From: Diphasiastrum complanatum
Lineage: Eukaryota > Streptophyta > Lycopodiopsida > Lycopodiales > Lycopodiaceae
Direction: 5' to 3'
Assembly: GCA_029204225.1 (NCBI GenBank)
Contig: MU832594.1
Span: 1-64,000 of the forward strand
Length of the DNA stretch: 64,000 nucleotides
Of this stretch, positions 21,860 through 32,744 are shown one piece after another. Both the position numbers and the translations under genes were made by a program. The notes beneath the pieces are model-generated. The model made no database searches and was not told the origin of the DNA. It saw nothing but the letters and a program-made list of their open reading frames with translations. The stretch's first letter is position 1. Every line of letters begins with the position of its first letter.

Positions 21860-24800
21860 ATGGGCTCCCATGACTCCTCGCTCTCTCTGCATCACCGTAA
21901 ATCCCCTAGGCCTTATTCAGGAGACATTTTTATGGTTTGTGTCAAGAATTCTGTCGAGCAGCTGATCCTGGCCAAGGATATCTTCACAAACCTCGGATTT
22001 GATCTGACTCACTACCGTGACCAGCAGAGCGAGAGCCTGATCTGAGCGGCCTACTCAACCTATTCGGATGAATTCCAGACCTTTAAGCTTACATCTAAGA
22101 GTGGCAGTTTCACCATCATCAACATCTCTCTTGAGCATATACAGAACATTGGCTTCCCTAATCTTGGAGAGACGGCAAGGGCACCAATTATGATGCCAAG
22201 TATTTTACCGAGATTCTGACAGAGGACAGCAAAACTATTGCCCAAACCAACGACAAGATTGCCATCTGCCTCCTCACAAATCCCCATCTCCGGGCTACCT
22301 TAGAAATCCTCGTCACCATGGTCGAGGTCCATACTGCCAAGATGGATTGCATACCCCTGAGCGACCTCTTTTCTTTGACCATCACCATGGATGATCCCAC
22401 TCAAAACTACAAGTGGGCTGAGAAGGTAGCAGGAAAATGGTGCGGGGCCTTGAAAGCCAGGAAACCAACTACCAAGTGTGGATATTTCCTCCACATGTTG
22501 GTCACCAAATAGTTGGGGTCTCGAGCGGCTGCTGTCATCGAAGAGCTTGATGGTATCTATCCGAGTAGCAAGAAGCGAGCCACCCCTTAACCGACAACAC
22601 ATCCAGTTTCACCAACACCACCAACTAAAAAGGAGAAATGGAAGGCGATCAACAAGGAAGCCGACGTACCTCATGACATTTTATCCAGTGACATCGGGAC
22701 TGAGTATGCTGAATCTGAAGGGAGCCTTAAAAGAAAGTTACTTTCAACTTAAACACAGTAATATGTGTGAAATGAAAAGTCTAAGACCTCATAACACTCA
22801 CTTCTATCCAATTCTACTTGATTGACAGTGAAAGTTGATGAAAATGGTGAAAAAGATAGATGTGTGCTCACTTTGGCATATCCCACGAGTTGAGTACCCT
22901 CTCAAACTCTCTGATTGCCTAAATCTCTTCTAGAAACAAATCAAATTGATTTAGAAACAAGAGCAACACATTCTACTCTCCAATACCTATCCAACAAGCT
23001 ATAGAACAGCAACTCTCAGGTCCCAAAAGAGGTCCTAGTACAGCAGGAGGCCTTACTCCACCAGGCCCAACAACGCAGACAAGCAATAGCGGCAGCAGCA
23101 GGTAGCTCAGTTGAGACAGGCACTTCAAGTTCTGATCCTGTGGACGTGGTTCTGTCCACACCGGCACCTTGCACAACCCCAACTCCCTCACTTGCTCTCA
23201 CACTTTCACCACCACCCCACCATTTACTGCTATCTCCACATCGTCACTCACTCTCAACACGGGCTTCGATTCCACACTTACATAAAAGCCCTCACCTGTA
23301 CAAATATCCACCCTATTTGACTCTACAGTCAATGTAGATGATTTTGACTTACAAGAATTCCAGCAACCACCGTCACCACTAACCCACTCCACACATTTCA
23401 ACACAGTATATCCCCACCCCTTTCACCTATCATCCCTCAATCACCTCCTCATGTTTTTCATTCATCTCCATCTACCCTTGTTCATGATTTTCTACCCTTT
23501 AACCCAATGCCATATCCTAACTATACATGCACCCTCCCTGACATTGTCCCTTGTGAGAAATTACCCCTTGTAGCCCAAAAAGCTGTATGGTTGGTAAATG
23601 AGCTCCAATATAATCTAATCGGAACCCTAGGGGGACAATATACCATGCGGCAATTCAACGATGGCACTATGGCGGACCTTCAGAAAGAAAAAACAAGGCT
23701 GGAAGTGGAAAACAAGCAACAGCAGCTGCAGATCCAAAATCTCACCACTTATAATCAACAACAGCAGCAGATGCTCATCCACCTCTAGAACCAGCTCCAA
23801 CTGAAGGTATCCAACATGTAGAATGCCATTGATAATATCAAGCAGAAAGGGATGAGCCCGTAGTAGATGCACAAGCCGCACGTTCCGCTATGAAAGAACA
23901 ATTGGAATTGGTGGACTTCAACGACTTTGCACCACCAGCTATTCTTGAGGGAACTCCCGTTCCAGTGGTGGCTTATCAAACGTTGGCCCAAAAGTTGAAA
24001 GCCACGACAGAGCAACACACTAAATTACAACAATCATACCTTACTTCTGTCGAGGCTCTGAACTAGTACATCGCCACCCTAGAAGAACAGCTAAAGGCAG
24101 CTGCCCAGTCAATGTCGTATGTCCATGTAGAGCATGCCCAGTTCCATGATTCTGGGCACCACTTTGATGGACCAAATGGTGGAGATGGAGCAGGATTCCA
24201 ACAGCCTCCTCCCGCTACTCAAGGCTCCTCCTTTCAAGGCCAACCCTTGAGGCAAGGAGCTCAAGCATCAACCAATCCATCAGGCTCTGGTGGTACCAGC
24301 TCCCAACATTATCTTTTTTCTTCCATCGCTTCTAACTCTGTTGACACCACTAATCTTCCATTTATTCAACGCCAATTTTCCCCTGAATCACAAGGAATTG
24401 CTAAAGCTAACCCTTCCCCTCCCCTCTCTCTTGAACCTAATACTCAAATTCAGCATGCGATTGCCTTTGAAGCACCAACCATCCGGCACATAATCATGCC
24501 CATAGAACCAAACAAGGAGTTGCGCGTCTCTCAAGAGTTTGCCAAGAAATATCCAACCACAAAGGAGCGAGGCGGCTACATATTGCCAGATTTGGACCAG
24601 TGTCAAACACATAAAGAAACAGTCAAACTCTAGATCCACAACCTCTCTGGCGCCATCAACTCTTCCTACAAAGCAAGACCTTGATGGCACGATATTTCAA
24701 AGCACCCTCCTATATGCACACAAATCCTTATTAATATCCAGTAGCGAGGCGAGAACCGTTTCCTGCCACCAAGGTCAAGAATAGGATATTTTGGCCCAAG

Positions 24801-25142
24801 CTCATAGGCGTCAATACCGGCAACTTAGCCGAAGACATGGTCACCAACTACCATGTATTCTACCAGAAGCACCATGGCAACCTTGATCGTGACGTCAGAT
24901 ATTTTGCTGACAATTGCGGCTTGGTAGCATTTTTGGCAGAACTCAAGAGTTTTTGGGATCAAGGGCTACCACCAATAGCCTTTGATATCAATAAACCACT
25001 ACGAATGCAAGAAGTCCACATTAGCGTAGCAAGGCTTTATTATCGCACTGCACTCACTTCAGCCCTGCACGTTGATATGGTGGAGCTATGGAAACTAATC
25101 CTATTGAAATCACCAGAATCAACAAAACTAAAACAAGAACCT
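21860..25142 (+). pseudogene. extra ORF (ORF3) of gypsy element 1
   Basis: Begins MGSHDSSLSLHHRKSP at 21860 and is traceable to about 25142 with several stops and frameshifts. Segments: an N-terminal folded-looking region (SGDIFMVCVKNSVEQLILAK, CGYFLHMLVTK to 22510); a long Ser/Thr/Pro-rich region; a coiled-coil-like stretch at 23680-23790 (LQKEKTRLEVENKQQQLQIQNL); a Gly/Gln/Ser-rich region (24112-24633); and a C-terminal block from about 24700 (RREPFPATK, FWDQGLPPIAFDINKPL, RLYYRTALTSALHVDMV). The C-terminal block is clearly homologous to the corresponding part of element 2. I recognise no known enzyme. The position suits an env-like or accessory ORF, but no signal peptide or membrane anchor was found. 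Confidence 0.7.
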
Positions 25143-25155
25143 GTTACATGATAAT
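25143..25155. other. tail-to-tail junction of two gypsy elements
   Basis: Left of here the plus-strand extra ORF of element 1 ends. Right of here the minus-strand LTR of element 2 is readable. The exact breakpoint is uncertain by about 50 bp. Neither element has a complete 3' end. Confidence 0.65.
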
Positions 25156-25372
25156 AGGAGGCCTCTTTATTAAAAATATAACTTAAGTTGAGAGAGTCTA
25201 AAATACTAGCTCCCACATGGTTTTACCATGGGGCTTACAAAATATACAATTTTAGCCTAGCACTAATGATTCTCGTGCTCTCAGACTCGGCTCTCAACTT
25301 CATCTCTGTTGGAAGCCCTTTTTGAGTGGAGAGGTTTTGTATCAACACCTCGAGGTATGGCATCAACTAACA
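25150..25372 (-). repeat. partial 3' LTR of gypsy element 2
   Basis: On the minus strand it begins TGTTAGTTGATGCC right after the PPT. GAGAGCCGAG and TGTAAGCCCCATGGTA...ACCATGTGGGAGCTAGTATTT match the plus-strand LTR at 33366 onward (GAGAGCCGAG, TGTAAGCCTCATGGT, ACCATGTAGGAACTAGTATTT). It is cut at about 25150. Confidence 0.75.
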
Positions 25373-25373
25373 T

Positions 25374-25388
25374 TATCCTCCCCTAAAG
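25374..25388 (-). other. polypurine tract of gypsy element 2
   Basis: On the minus strand TTTAGGGGAGGATAA lies just before the LTR start TGTTAG. Confidence 0.7.
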
Positions 25389-25586
25389 TGTTGCAGGTCC
25401 CACTACTTTATTGCTTTAGCTTTGATGCACTATCCTTGGAAAGGCATGGATTTGTGCTTGCCTACGTAAAGCCAAGGACTTATTGGCTTCATTATTGCGT
25501 GTCTTGGCAAATTTTCAAGCTCCAATAGCTTTTTAGGACAGCCTTGCATAGCAGAGAGTCTCTTGCTTTTCCTTGTCAATTTTTTT

Positions 25587-28500
25587 TAATCAAGATTTTT
25601 CTCATAGCCGACCTTTCTTTCGATGGCTTTAAATGAAATGAATCTTGTCTTTGCGCCCAACGGAATAGGTCCCAGGTACGACTTCATTCCAGGTATGAAT
25701 TTATTTCCATACCACTTTTTGATCATCTACACGTATTGAGTGGAAGTAAAGGCAGCTCGAAAATAAAGTCTCACCATCCTTAAATGTGCATCTTCCGTTT
25801 GTAAAGCCTGGTTGACATCCAACCTGATGGGTGGCAGGGCTTTATTCCAGTAGCACTCTAATGTCGAAGAAAGGCTATAGACAAACAATAGTTGGTGCTT
25901 TCTTGAACTACGGTATCCGCACTTCCCCTATAGGTATATCCAAACTTTAGAAGCGCGTCTTGATACTTTAAAAAGGTTGAGCTTGGGTCAACTGATAGAA
26001 TGATAGGCCAATTGACTTGTCACTCGGCTAGCTTTGTTTTCTCCCAAGGATCCCTTCTTTTGATCGGCACATAGTAGGGATCAGTTCTTTTCCACCTTGG
26101 TGCTCTCAGGTATTCTTGTAGCTGCTCATTGCTATTGAGCAGCATTACAATTCTCCAAGAGGGCTGTGGTTGTAGGGCGTTCACAAGGTTATTGAACTTT
26201 GGATACTCTTCAACCGTTATTTTCTTTGCCTCCCCCCTCGCTCTCCCTTAGATGGAGAAAGTCCCACAAAAGACTGCATTGTCTCATCAAGTGGATCTTG
26301 ATCGAAAGAATTGAAGTCAGGTGGTGAAGGAGTTGAGAATGGTTTACGAGAAGAGGGTGGTGGGTTAGTTATGAGGTTGTACTGAGCTGTTGGCGAAATG
26401 AATCATTTAAAAAAAAATGATCATCAAAATTTAGAGAAGATGTGGTGGGTATGGTGTCGAAAGTGAATGTCGCGGTGGTTGAATGAGTAAATGGTGAAAA
26501 TGATGGTTGGTAAGATAAAAATGGATCAAAAAAATAGGAGGATGAGTGAGGCAACTGAGTGTAAGTAGAGGAATCTACGACGGGCTTGTGGAGAGTGGAT
26601 CCTGAATACGGCATGCCAAGACCAGCAACCTTGTTGGTTGATGGATCGACTTTTCTCAGGTGCTCCGACATCATCATTATGGTCGGTTCCTCTTCAGGGC
26701 TTCGTGTTTTTGAATTAAGGAGACCTACTTCTCCATTTTTACTACCGCTCCTGAAGATGGAACTGGTAATTGATATCCTCTGGCCTTATTGGTTGCTTAA
26801 CTGTCATTATCGCATCAATTAGTCTCTTATTTTCCTGAGTCAGGAGATCTAATCGACGCTCAAACTCATCTTGCACCTCTTGAAGGGACTGGAGCTGATT
26901 TGAGAATTGATTTCTCTGTTGTGTAAGCTGGTGCACCAACCAATGCAGATGGTAAGAGGTCTCGGTATGCCATCTCAAGGTTTCCCTAGCTTTCTCGGGC
27001 AAACTGTCATACATTGGAAGAGGTGGAAATTCAGAAGGAAGGCGGTGGTAGATAGGAAAAGAAACTGCGAGGTCGTGGGGTGAGTTGGAAGTGGAACAAT
27101 TAGTTGTGTCTTTACATCAGTAGCAACGGAGGTGGTAGGAATGATGGTAGTGGTAAGTGAAGCGGTGATGGAGGCGGTATCAACAATGGTGGTAGTGGTG
27201 GTTAGTGGTGAGACTAGTGCAGCTACCTCTGGAATGATCTCCACCTCCTCTTCCACAAGATCACCTTCATCGAAGTATTCAAGTGCATCTACATCGATGA
27301 AGCCATCTTGCTTCAAAGTAGATGAGTCTTCCGCTTTCTCTTCGGCCCTTGGACTTTCTTGGACTTCCACTGAAATTTGTGCTGCCTGACCTTGATCTTG
27401 ATCTTTTTTTGTTTCTTGGTCAGGATTGGCTGCAACAGTCCCTTCAGCTTGGTCGTCATGAGTGAGGTCAGCTACAATCGTGTATTTAGCTTGTGTGGTT
27501 GCAGACAACTCCCTTTCTCCCTCCACTAAAAGTATTGCCTGTGTCTGCTAGGCATGGGGGTGGGGTAACAACTGGAACAGATCCCGATGGTGATTGGGAT
27601 TGGGTGCTTGTATCTGGTAATTGCATCGGTGTCTTCTGGGTGATTTGGATCTGGTGCTGAGGTGAGGAGGTAGCCGACGAGGTTCGGCGTTGTCGAGTAC
27701 GTCTGTCCTCCTCTTCATCCTCATTGTCGTCACTACTTGACAAAACGTCTTCGTACCCTGCCATATGCTTGGTCTGCTTCCTCGGAGTCAGCTTGGTAGT
27801 CCTTTGTTGTGGGGTATCTGATTCCATCTTTGATTCAGGGGGTGGCTTGCAGGCGGTCATCTCATTTCTTGACTTCTTAGGTGGTGGTGTGGTCTCAGTA
27901 GGTGGTGATGACCTATCATGTCTCCTCTTGATGCGACGTTCATGAAACATGGCAGCCTATTGAGAAGGTGAGGCGAAAGCTTGTGATGGAATATAGCCTC
28001 GGCTTGCAGCAACATCCCTTGGAGCTAAGGCAAGCTTCAAGTCAATAGTGGATTGACTGCGTGCTAGATCAAAAAAGATATACCCCAAGGAGGTGACTGG
28101 AGCTCTCTTCTGCAATGCGACAATAAGTTGTCTGGAGATGAATCCAGCGCAATTGTACAAATTTTAGCGACCTTCGTAGGATTCTCCCAACATGGCAAAG
28201 CCTCAACAGATGTGCCTTTCTGATATAGGTGTACCTGGTGAGATAAGCACACACAGCTGCCAGCTCCTTGCACTTGATGGCCTTGAGGAGAATGCCATCC
28301 TTGTTCTTCCATTTGTCAAGAGTAGTGTCAAGGAACCTGGCATAAGGCTGCTGCAACATGTTGATCAACTTGACTGGTTTCTCCTTGTGGCCACTAGGAA
28401 GCCAAAGGTGGTGAGATTGCTGCCAGCCAAGTAGATAATCGACTAAAAATTTTGAAGATCAATGCAAAAGGTAAGTTGCTTCTGATCAAAATTTTCGTAT

Positions 28501-28684
28501 GCCTGGTACATTAAATATAGGCTTTGGTGGCCCATCCATGGTGGAATTTGAAATTCAAGTGTCTTAAACACTTGTTCAGCCTATGTATACCACAGATTTA
28601 TGATGTCATCTTCACAAAGAACAAGTTTTGCTTAGGGATATCAGGAATCTCTTCACTATGGTCTGAATCCGAATCGGCCATTTT
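25587..28684 (-). pseudogene. extra ORF (ORF3) of gypsy element 2
   Basis: Begins MADSDSDHSEEIPDIPKQN at about 28681 and ends near 25587. Segments on the minus strand: an N-terminal region with several frame changes (QKRAPVTSLGYIFFDLARSQ near 28080); a Pro/Ser/Thr/Glu-rich disordered region (26975-27950, including PPPKKSRNE and SSSDDNEDEEEDRRTRQRR); a coiled coil at 26742-27014 (NQLQSLQEVQDEFERRLDLL); a Ser/Phe/Thr-rich region; and a C-terminal block from about 26130 (RRDPWEKTK, YWNKALPPIRLDVNQAL, RLYFRAAFTSTQYV). The C-terminal block aligns with element 1 through W-x3-LPPI-x2-D-x-N and RLY-x-R-x-A-x-TS. Stops and frameshifts are present. Function unknown. Confidence 0.7.
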
Positions 28685-28719
28685 TGAAAAATTTTATTTT
28701 TTTTTGGAAGTTCTTTGGA

Positions 28720-28860
28720 GTGTTGGCGGATGGGATCTGGTGGCTACAATGGCGAATGCAATATGTCGGATGCAAAAATGTAAGTGGATGGCGGATGCAA
28801 ACGAGATGGCAGATGCAATCGAGATGTGGAAGAACTGGCGGATGCAGAAAGACAAATTGT
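28720..28860 (+). repeat. GGATGCAA motif cluster 1
   Basis: Repeated GGCGGATG/GGCGAATG and GGATGCAAA words at roughly 12-25-bp intervals, upstream of the extra ORF of element 2 and in its spacer. Confidence 0.7.
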
Positions 28861-29214
28861 AAAGTGGAATGACAAATCGTGGAGGAAAAACTTTGGAAAT
28901 GAAAAGACAAAGAGTTTATAAAACAAGCAAAAAGTTAAAGTTTTGTTCCGTTTTATTTGTTTTTATTTTTAATATTTGTGAGGTGAAAAATGTGGTAGGG
29001 GTTTTGAAAGTGGAAAGGAATGTGTATGGGGAATGACAGAGAATGATTCAAACGAAAGAGGACATGATAGCAGTTAGGATGCAAGCAACAACGGCTGAAT
29101 CAGAACAGAAAATAGGAAGATCGTCTGAAATTTGCTAGACAGACATGGACTCGTCCGAAAATTGTGTGAAGTAAGAATGAACTTGGCGGCTAAGGTATTT
29201 ATGCCAAAAATTTT
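28861..29214. other. non-coding spacer of gypsy element 2
   Basis: No gene seen. It is purine-rich on the plus strand, with CGTCTGAAATTTG and CGTCCGAAAATTG words reminiscent of the element 1 leader and spacer. Confidence 0.5.
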
Positions 29215-29410
29215 GTTGGGTCTGGCGTCAGATGCAAATTTCATCAGATGCAAATGGGCTCATCAGATGCAAATGAGACTGCTGGCGGTTGGCGGATGCA
29301 AATGAGACTGGCGGTTGGCGGATGCAAAAGTGTCGGATGGAGTTTTGTCGGATGCATTTTGTCGAATGGAATCCTGGCGGATGCAATCTCGTCAGATGCA
29401 AAAAATATTT
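29215..29410 (+). repeat. GGATGCAA motif cluster 2
   Basis: About ten near-copies of (T/G)C(A/G)GATGCAAAT or GGCGGATGCAA, many preceded by GTCGGATG or GTCAGATG, directly downstream of the element 2 integrase. Confidence 0.75.
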
Positions 29411-29412
29411 TG

Positions 29413-30560
29413 TTAGACAGGACTTACCAGAAAAATATCTTCATAGTACCTCCGTAGTCGGCTACCATTGACTAATATGTCAAGGGGTATGCCTTCTAGG
29501 GTCTCTAATTGAACTGCACCATTGGTGAAAATTTTCTTGACAACATAGGCGCCTTGGCTACGGAATTTCAATTTCTCGGGATGGACCTTGGAAGATGTAT
29601 AAAGTAGAACTTTATCACCATCATGGATATCTTTAGTCCTAACATGACGATCATGTCGAGCCTTCTGTCGTCGTTTATGAACTAACTGTGCATGATAAGA
29701 GATAAGACGTGTTTCACACAGTTTTGTCAATGTAAAGAGTCAATTCTGAACTTGGTGTTGATAAGTATTATTGTCACACAAGTTAGTGGCATATGCTAAA
29801 ATGACGCATAGAGAAGGAATTAAAAACTCTACTGGCATAACAACCTCTTGGTCATATACCAGTTCAAATGGTGTTTTCCAACCTGTGGCTCGCTTTGGTG
29901 TTGTTCGATATGCCCAGATAACATAAAATAATTTTGTTTCCCAGTCAGATCAACTTGTTTCTACTATCTTGGTCAAGACTTTACAAATCGTTTTATTCGT
30001 AGATTCAGCTAATCCATTACATCTAGGATAGTACGGGGTGTTTTTTTGATGTATAATGAAGTAATGAGTCAGTAAACTATTGATTACTTCATTAAAAAAG
30101 TGAAAATCTCGATCACTAACAAGCTCAATTGGACAGCCAAATCTAGTGATAATGTTTTCATAGAGGAAGCGTGCTACAAATTTTGCGTCTACTTTGCATG
30201 TTGCTCTAGCTTCTATCCACTTGGTTGCATAATCAGTGGCAATCAAGATATATCGTGATTTGCTGGACTAATAGGTCCAACAAAATTGATATCCCATTTG
30301 TGGAATGCTCCGCTTTCAAGTATTGGAGTAAGGAGATTGTGGTCGGCTTTCTTGGTATTCTTTGCGCGTTGGCAAATGTCGCAAACTTTTATATAAGCGT
30401 AAGTGTCTTTGAAAAGGGCTGGCTACCAAAATCCAGCCAGAAGAATTGCCCTAACAGTAGCATCGGAGGAGAAATGTCCACCCCCAATACCCTCGTGTGT
30501 CAAGGCAAAAATCTGTCAAACTTCAGACTTCTGTGCACAACGTCGAGTAATACCATCAAC
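29413..30560 (-). pseudogene. gypsy element 2 integrase
   Basis: On the minus strand the zinc region (GGGHFSSDATV, LLAGFW-stop-PALFKDTY, VCDICQRAKN) leads to the core. The expected I-D-F of the first catalytic Asp reads I-N-F (KWDINFVGPISP), so one acid is lost. LVSDRDFHFFN and NGLAESTNK retain the other two. The C-terminal basic domain is open at 29413-29730 (DIHDGDKVLLYTSSKVHPEKLKF). A TAG replaces a Trp in the zinc region. Confidence 0.87.
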
Positions 30561-31300
30561 ACCTAACTTATATAATTGTTCCGCAATAAGATGATATGGT
30601 AAGGATTTCATAATAAGCTTGATTTTTTGCGTGCGGTTTCATCAACGGAGAATCTATTTCCCAAGTGGCTAGATATCGAGTGATATCATCTGCCCATAAC
30701 GGAGTTGCATCTATATAAAATAGACACGCATTTGGTAACTCATCATTTATTGGCTCATTAGATGCTTCGACATTAGGTAACCATGAAAGATGATTAGCCA
30801 AAAAATGTTGTGATCCCTTCCGAATAACAACTCGAAAGTTGAATTTTAAAAGAATCAACAACCATCATGCAATTTGTCCGATTGTTTATTCAATAGGTAA
30901 AGAAGAGCATGATGGTCGGTATAGAAAACAAAAAGCTGGCCTAGCAACTAATGTCGAAATTGTTGAAGATCATAGACCATTGCTAGTGCTTCTCGATCTG
31001 TTGTGGAATAGTTAACCTCAGCTGGAATAAGCTGATGGCTTAGGAAATAGATTGGAATATTCTTTCCAGATTCTTAAGGTTGCATTAAAACAACACCAAG
31101 AGCATACTTACTAGCATCCGTATGCACATGGAACTCCTTATTATAATCGGGCACACGAAGAATGGGTGCAGTGACTAAAGCCTGTTTGAGGTCTTCGAAG
31201 GCTTTAATTTTTGTCTTCTGTCCACCTTGGATTAGTAACGATTTGATATACTAACCACGCTTTATCAACGTAACATATGTGCCCCAAAAAGACATAGATT
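30561..31300 (-). pseudogene. gypsy element 2 RNase H and connector
   Basis: On the minus strand FHVHTDASKYALGVV-type sequence (near 31130), EVNYSTTDREALAMVYDLQQF and FCFLYRPSCSSL pieces are broken by frame changes. The open tail at 30568-30861 (FNFRVVIRKGSQHFLANHLSWLP) is the RNase H end and leads to integrase. The order is the same as in element 1. Confidence 0.78.
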
Positions 31301-32317
31301 TAATTCATTCTTCTTGGTAAGGGCATTTCTAGAATCACTCTGATCTTTTCGAGATCAGTAGCTATACTATTTCGAGAAATGATATGGCCCAGCACCACAC
31401 CATGGGTAACCCAAATTTGGCACTTTTTTGGAATCAAAATTTTGAACCAAATGACAGCGAATGAACACTTGTTCAAGGGAATTGAGATGTTTATCCTCAG
31501 AAGAATGTACACCAAGATTGTTGAGATAAATCTCTAGATTCTTGTGTAACAAATCTTTGAAAGCTCGTTGCATCACCCTTTGGAATGTGGATGGGGCATT
31601 GCACAGACCGAATGGCATAACTTGATAGGCAAATGTGCCAAACTCTGTAACAAAGGCCATTTTAAATCGATCTTCAGGAGCAATTTGGACTAATAAATAG
31701 CCACTAAAACCGTCTAGGAAGCTAAAAGCTTCTACTCCTACCATATCTTCAAGGATTTGTGTGGTCAGAGTTAAGGGAAAGTGATCCTTCTTTGTTTGAT
31801 CATTAAGCTTCTTCAAATACATGCAAATATGAAGTTTACTGTTCTTCTTTGGTACCCCCACAATTGGTGATACCCAACTGGTGTGCTCGATTTCAGAAAT
31901 GAAACTAGCATCGAGAAGCTTTTGAACATCTTCCCGTATCTTCTCTCGATATCTGGGATTGGTGCGATAAGGTTTTGCTCTCACAGGTATGGCACCATCC
32001 AATAATGGGATTGTATGGACAACAACGTCGAGAGGAACTCCCTTCATTTCTTTATAATTCCATGCAAACACATCTCTGTATTTGTGCAATAACTTTTCCA
32101 AATCTCGTAATTGGGTTGGATTCAGGTGGGCTCCTGCGTGTACGATATGGTCTATTTCTTCATCACCATCCTTCAGATTAAGAGGTTGTCTTTGCAGGTC
32201 TCTCAAAAGACGTTGATGGTGGTTGAGGCTCCCATTTTGGCTTAACCATACTGATGATGACGTCGCCAGTCGTGTAATCCTTAAAGTGTTGGGGAACATC
32301 ATAAAGTGGATCATCAA
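31301..32317 (-). pseudogene. gypsy element 2 reverse transcriptase with dead YLNN site
   Basis: A long open frame (31367-32317, minus): VVHTIPLLDGAIPVRAKPYR, HTSWVSPIVGVPKKNSKLHI, FSFLDGFSGYLLVQIAPEDR, MPFGLCNAPSTFQRVM. The catalytic Y-L-D-D reads Y-L-N-N (codons at plus 31516-31521), so both metal-binding Asp residues are Asn. The frame shifts near 31440, after which KCQIWVTHGVVLGHIISRNS follows. The fingers motif also has VDFKKLN changed to MYLKKLN. Confidence 0.92.
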
Positions 32318-32390
32318 CTACCTCAGGTGGAATTTTAGGAATATCTTCTACAGGTGAGCTTGTAGATGATGAAGGGTGACTAGGATTTTT

Positions 32391-32735
32391 TTAGTTTCGT
32401 ATCAAAGGTCTAATTGGCTGTTTCAACTTTTCATGCATTTGGAATTGCTTATCAGTCAATCGTACATCAACCCTTGATTTGTTTTTTAGCATGCGGGATG
32501 TTTGTAGATTTGTAGTGGTAGGCATGCATGGTTCTTTTTGTGGTTTTTCACAGACTAAGTCTTCATCAATGGTGTTCAAAACTTCATCATTGTGAACGTC
32601 CCATTGATAGACTTTTAATTTCGGTCGGTATACACGAGTGTTTACTGGTTGTGGATGTTGCACACAAGCCAATGGTGATGGAAGCTTAATCTCTTTCAGT
32701 ATATGACGTATTCCTAAATGCTCAAAATCCAGCAA
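32391..32735 (-). pseudogene. gypsy element 2 protease-RT linker
   Basis: An open 114-residue stretch without a recognised domain (HLGIRHILKEIKLPSP..., DVRLTDKQFQMHEKLKQPIR). It is positioned between the protease C-terminus and RT, as in element 1. Confidence 0.6.
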
Positions 32736-32744
32736 ATGAATAAG

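Larger units (their letters stand above)
13699..25150 (+). mobile_element. Ty3/gypsy element 1 with extra post-integrase ORF, 3' end truncated
   Basis: Parts in order: LTR 13699-14522, PBS 14524-14537, leader, gag, protease, RT, RNase H, IN, a non-coding spacer, then a further long ORF ending about 25142. The Asp-tRNA-type PBS, the DGGSG protease and the large size suggest the Athila/Tat side of plant gypsy; lineage is inferred. No 3' LTR follows. The element meets the LTR of gypsy element 2 in opposite orientation at about 25143-25155. Coding parts contain frameshifts and stops. Confidence 0.88.

Noticed and set aside
21860-25142. Envelope glycoprotein for the extra ORF
   Set aside because: No signal peptide, no transmembrane anchor and no Cys-rich ectodomain seen; only the position resembles env-like ORFs.
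26975-27389. Plus-strand ORF (MVGMMVVVSEAVMEAVSTMV) opposite the extra ORF of element 2
   Set aside because: It is the antisense of a Thr/Ser/Pro-rich coding region; the minus-strand reading has the element context.
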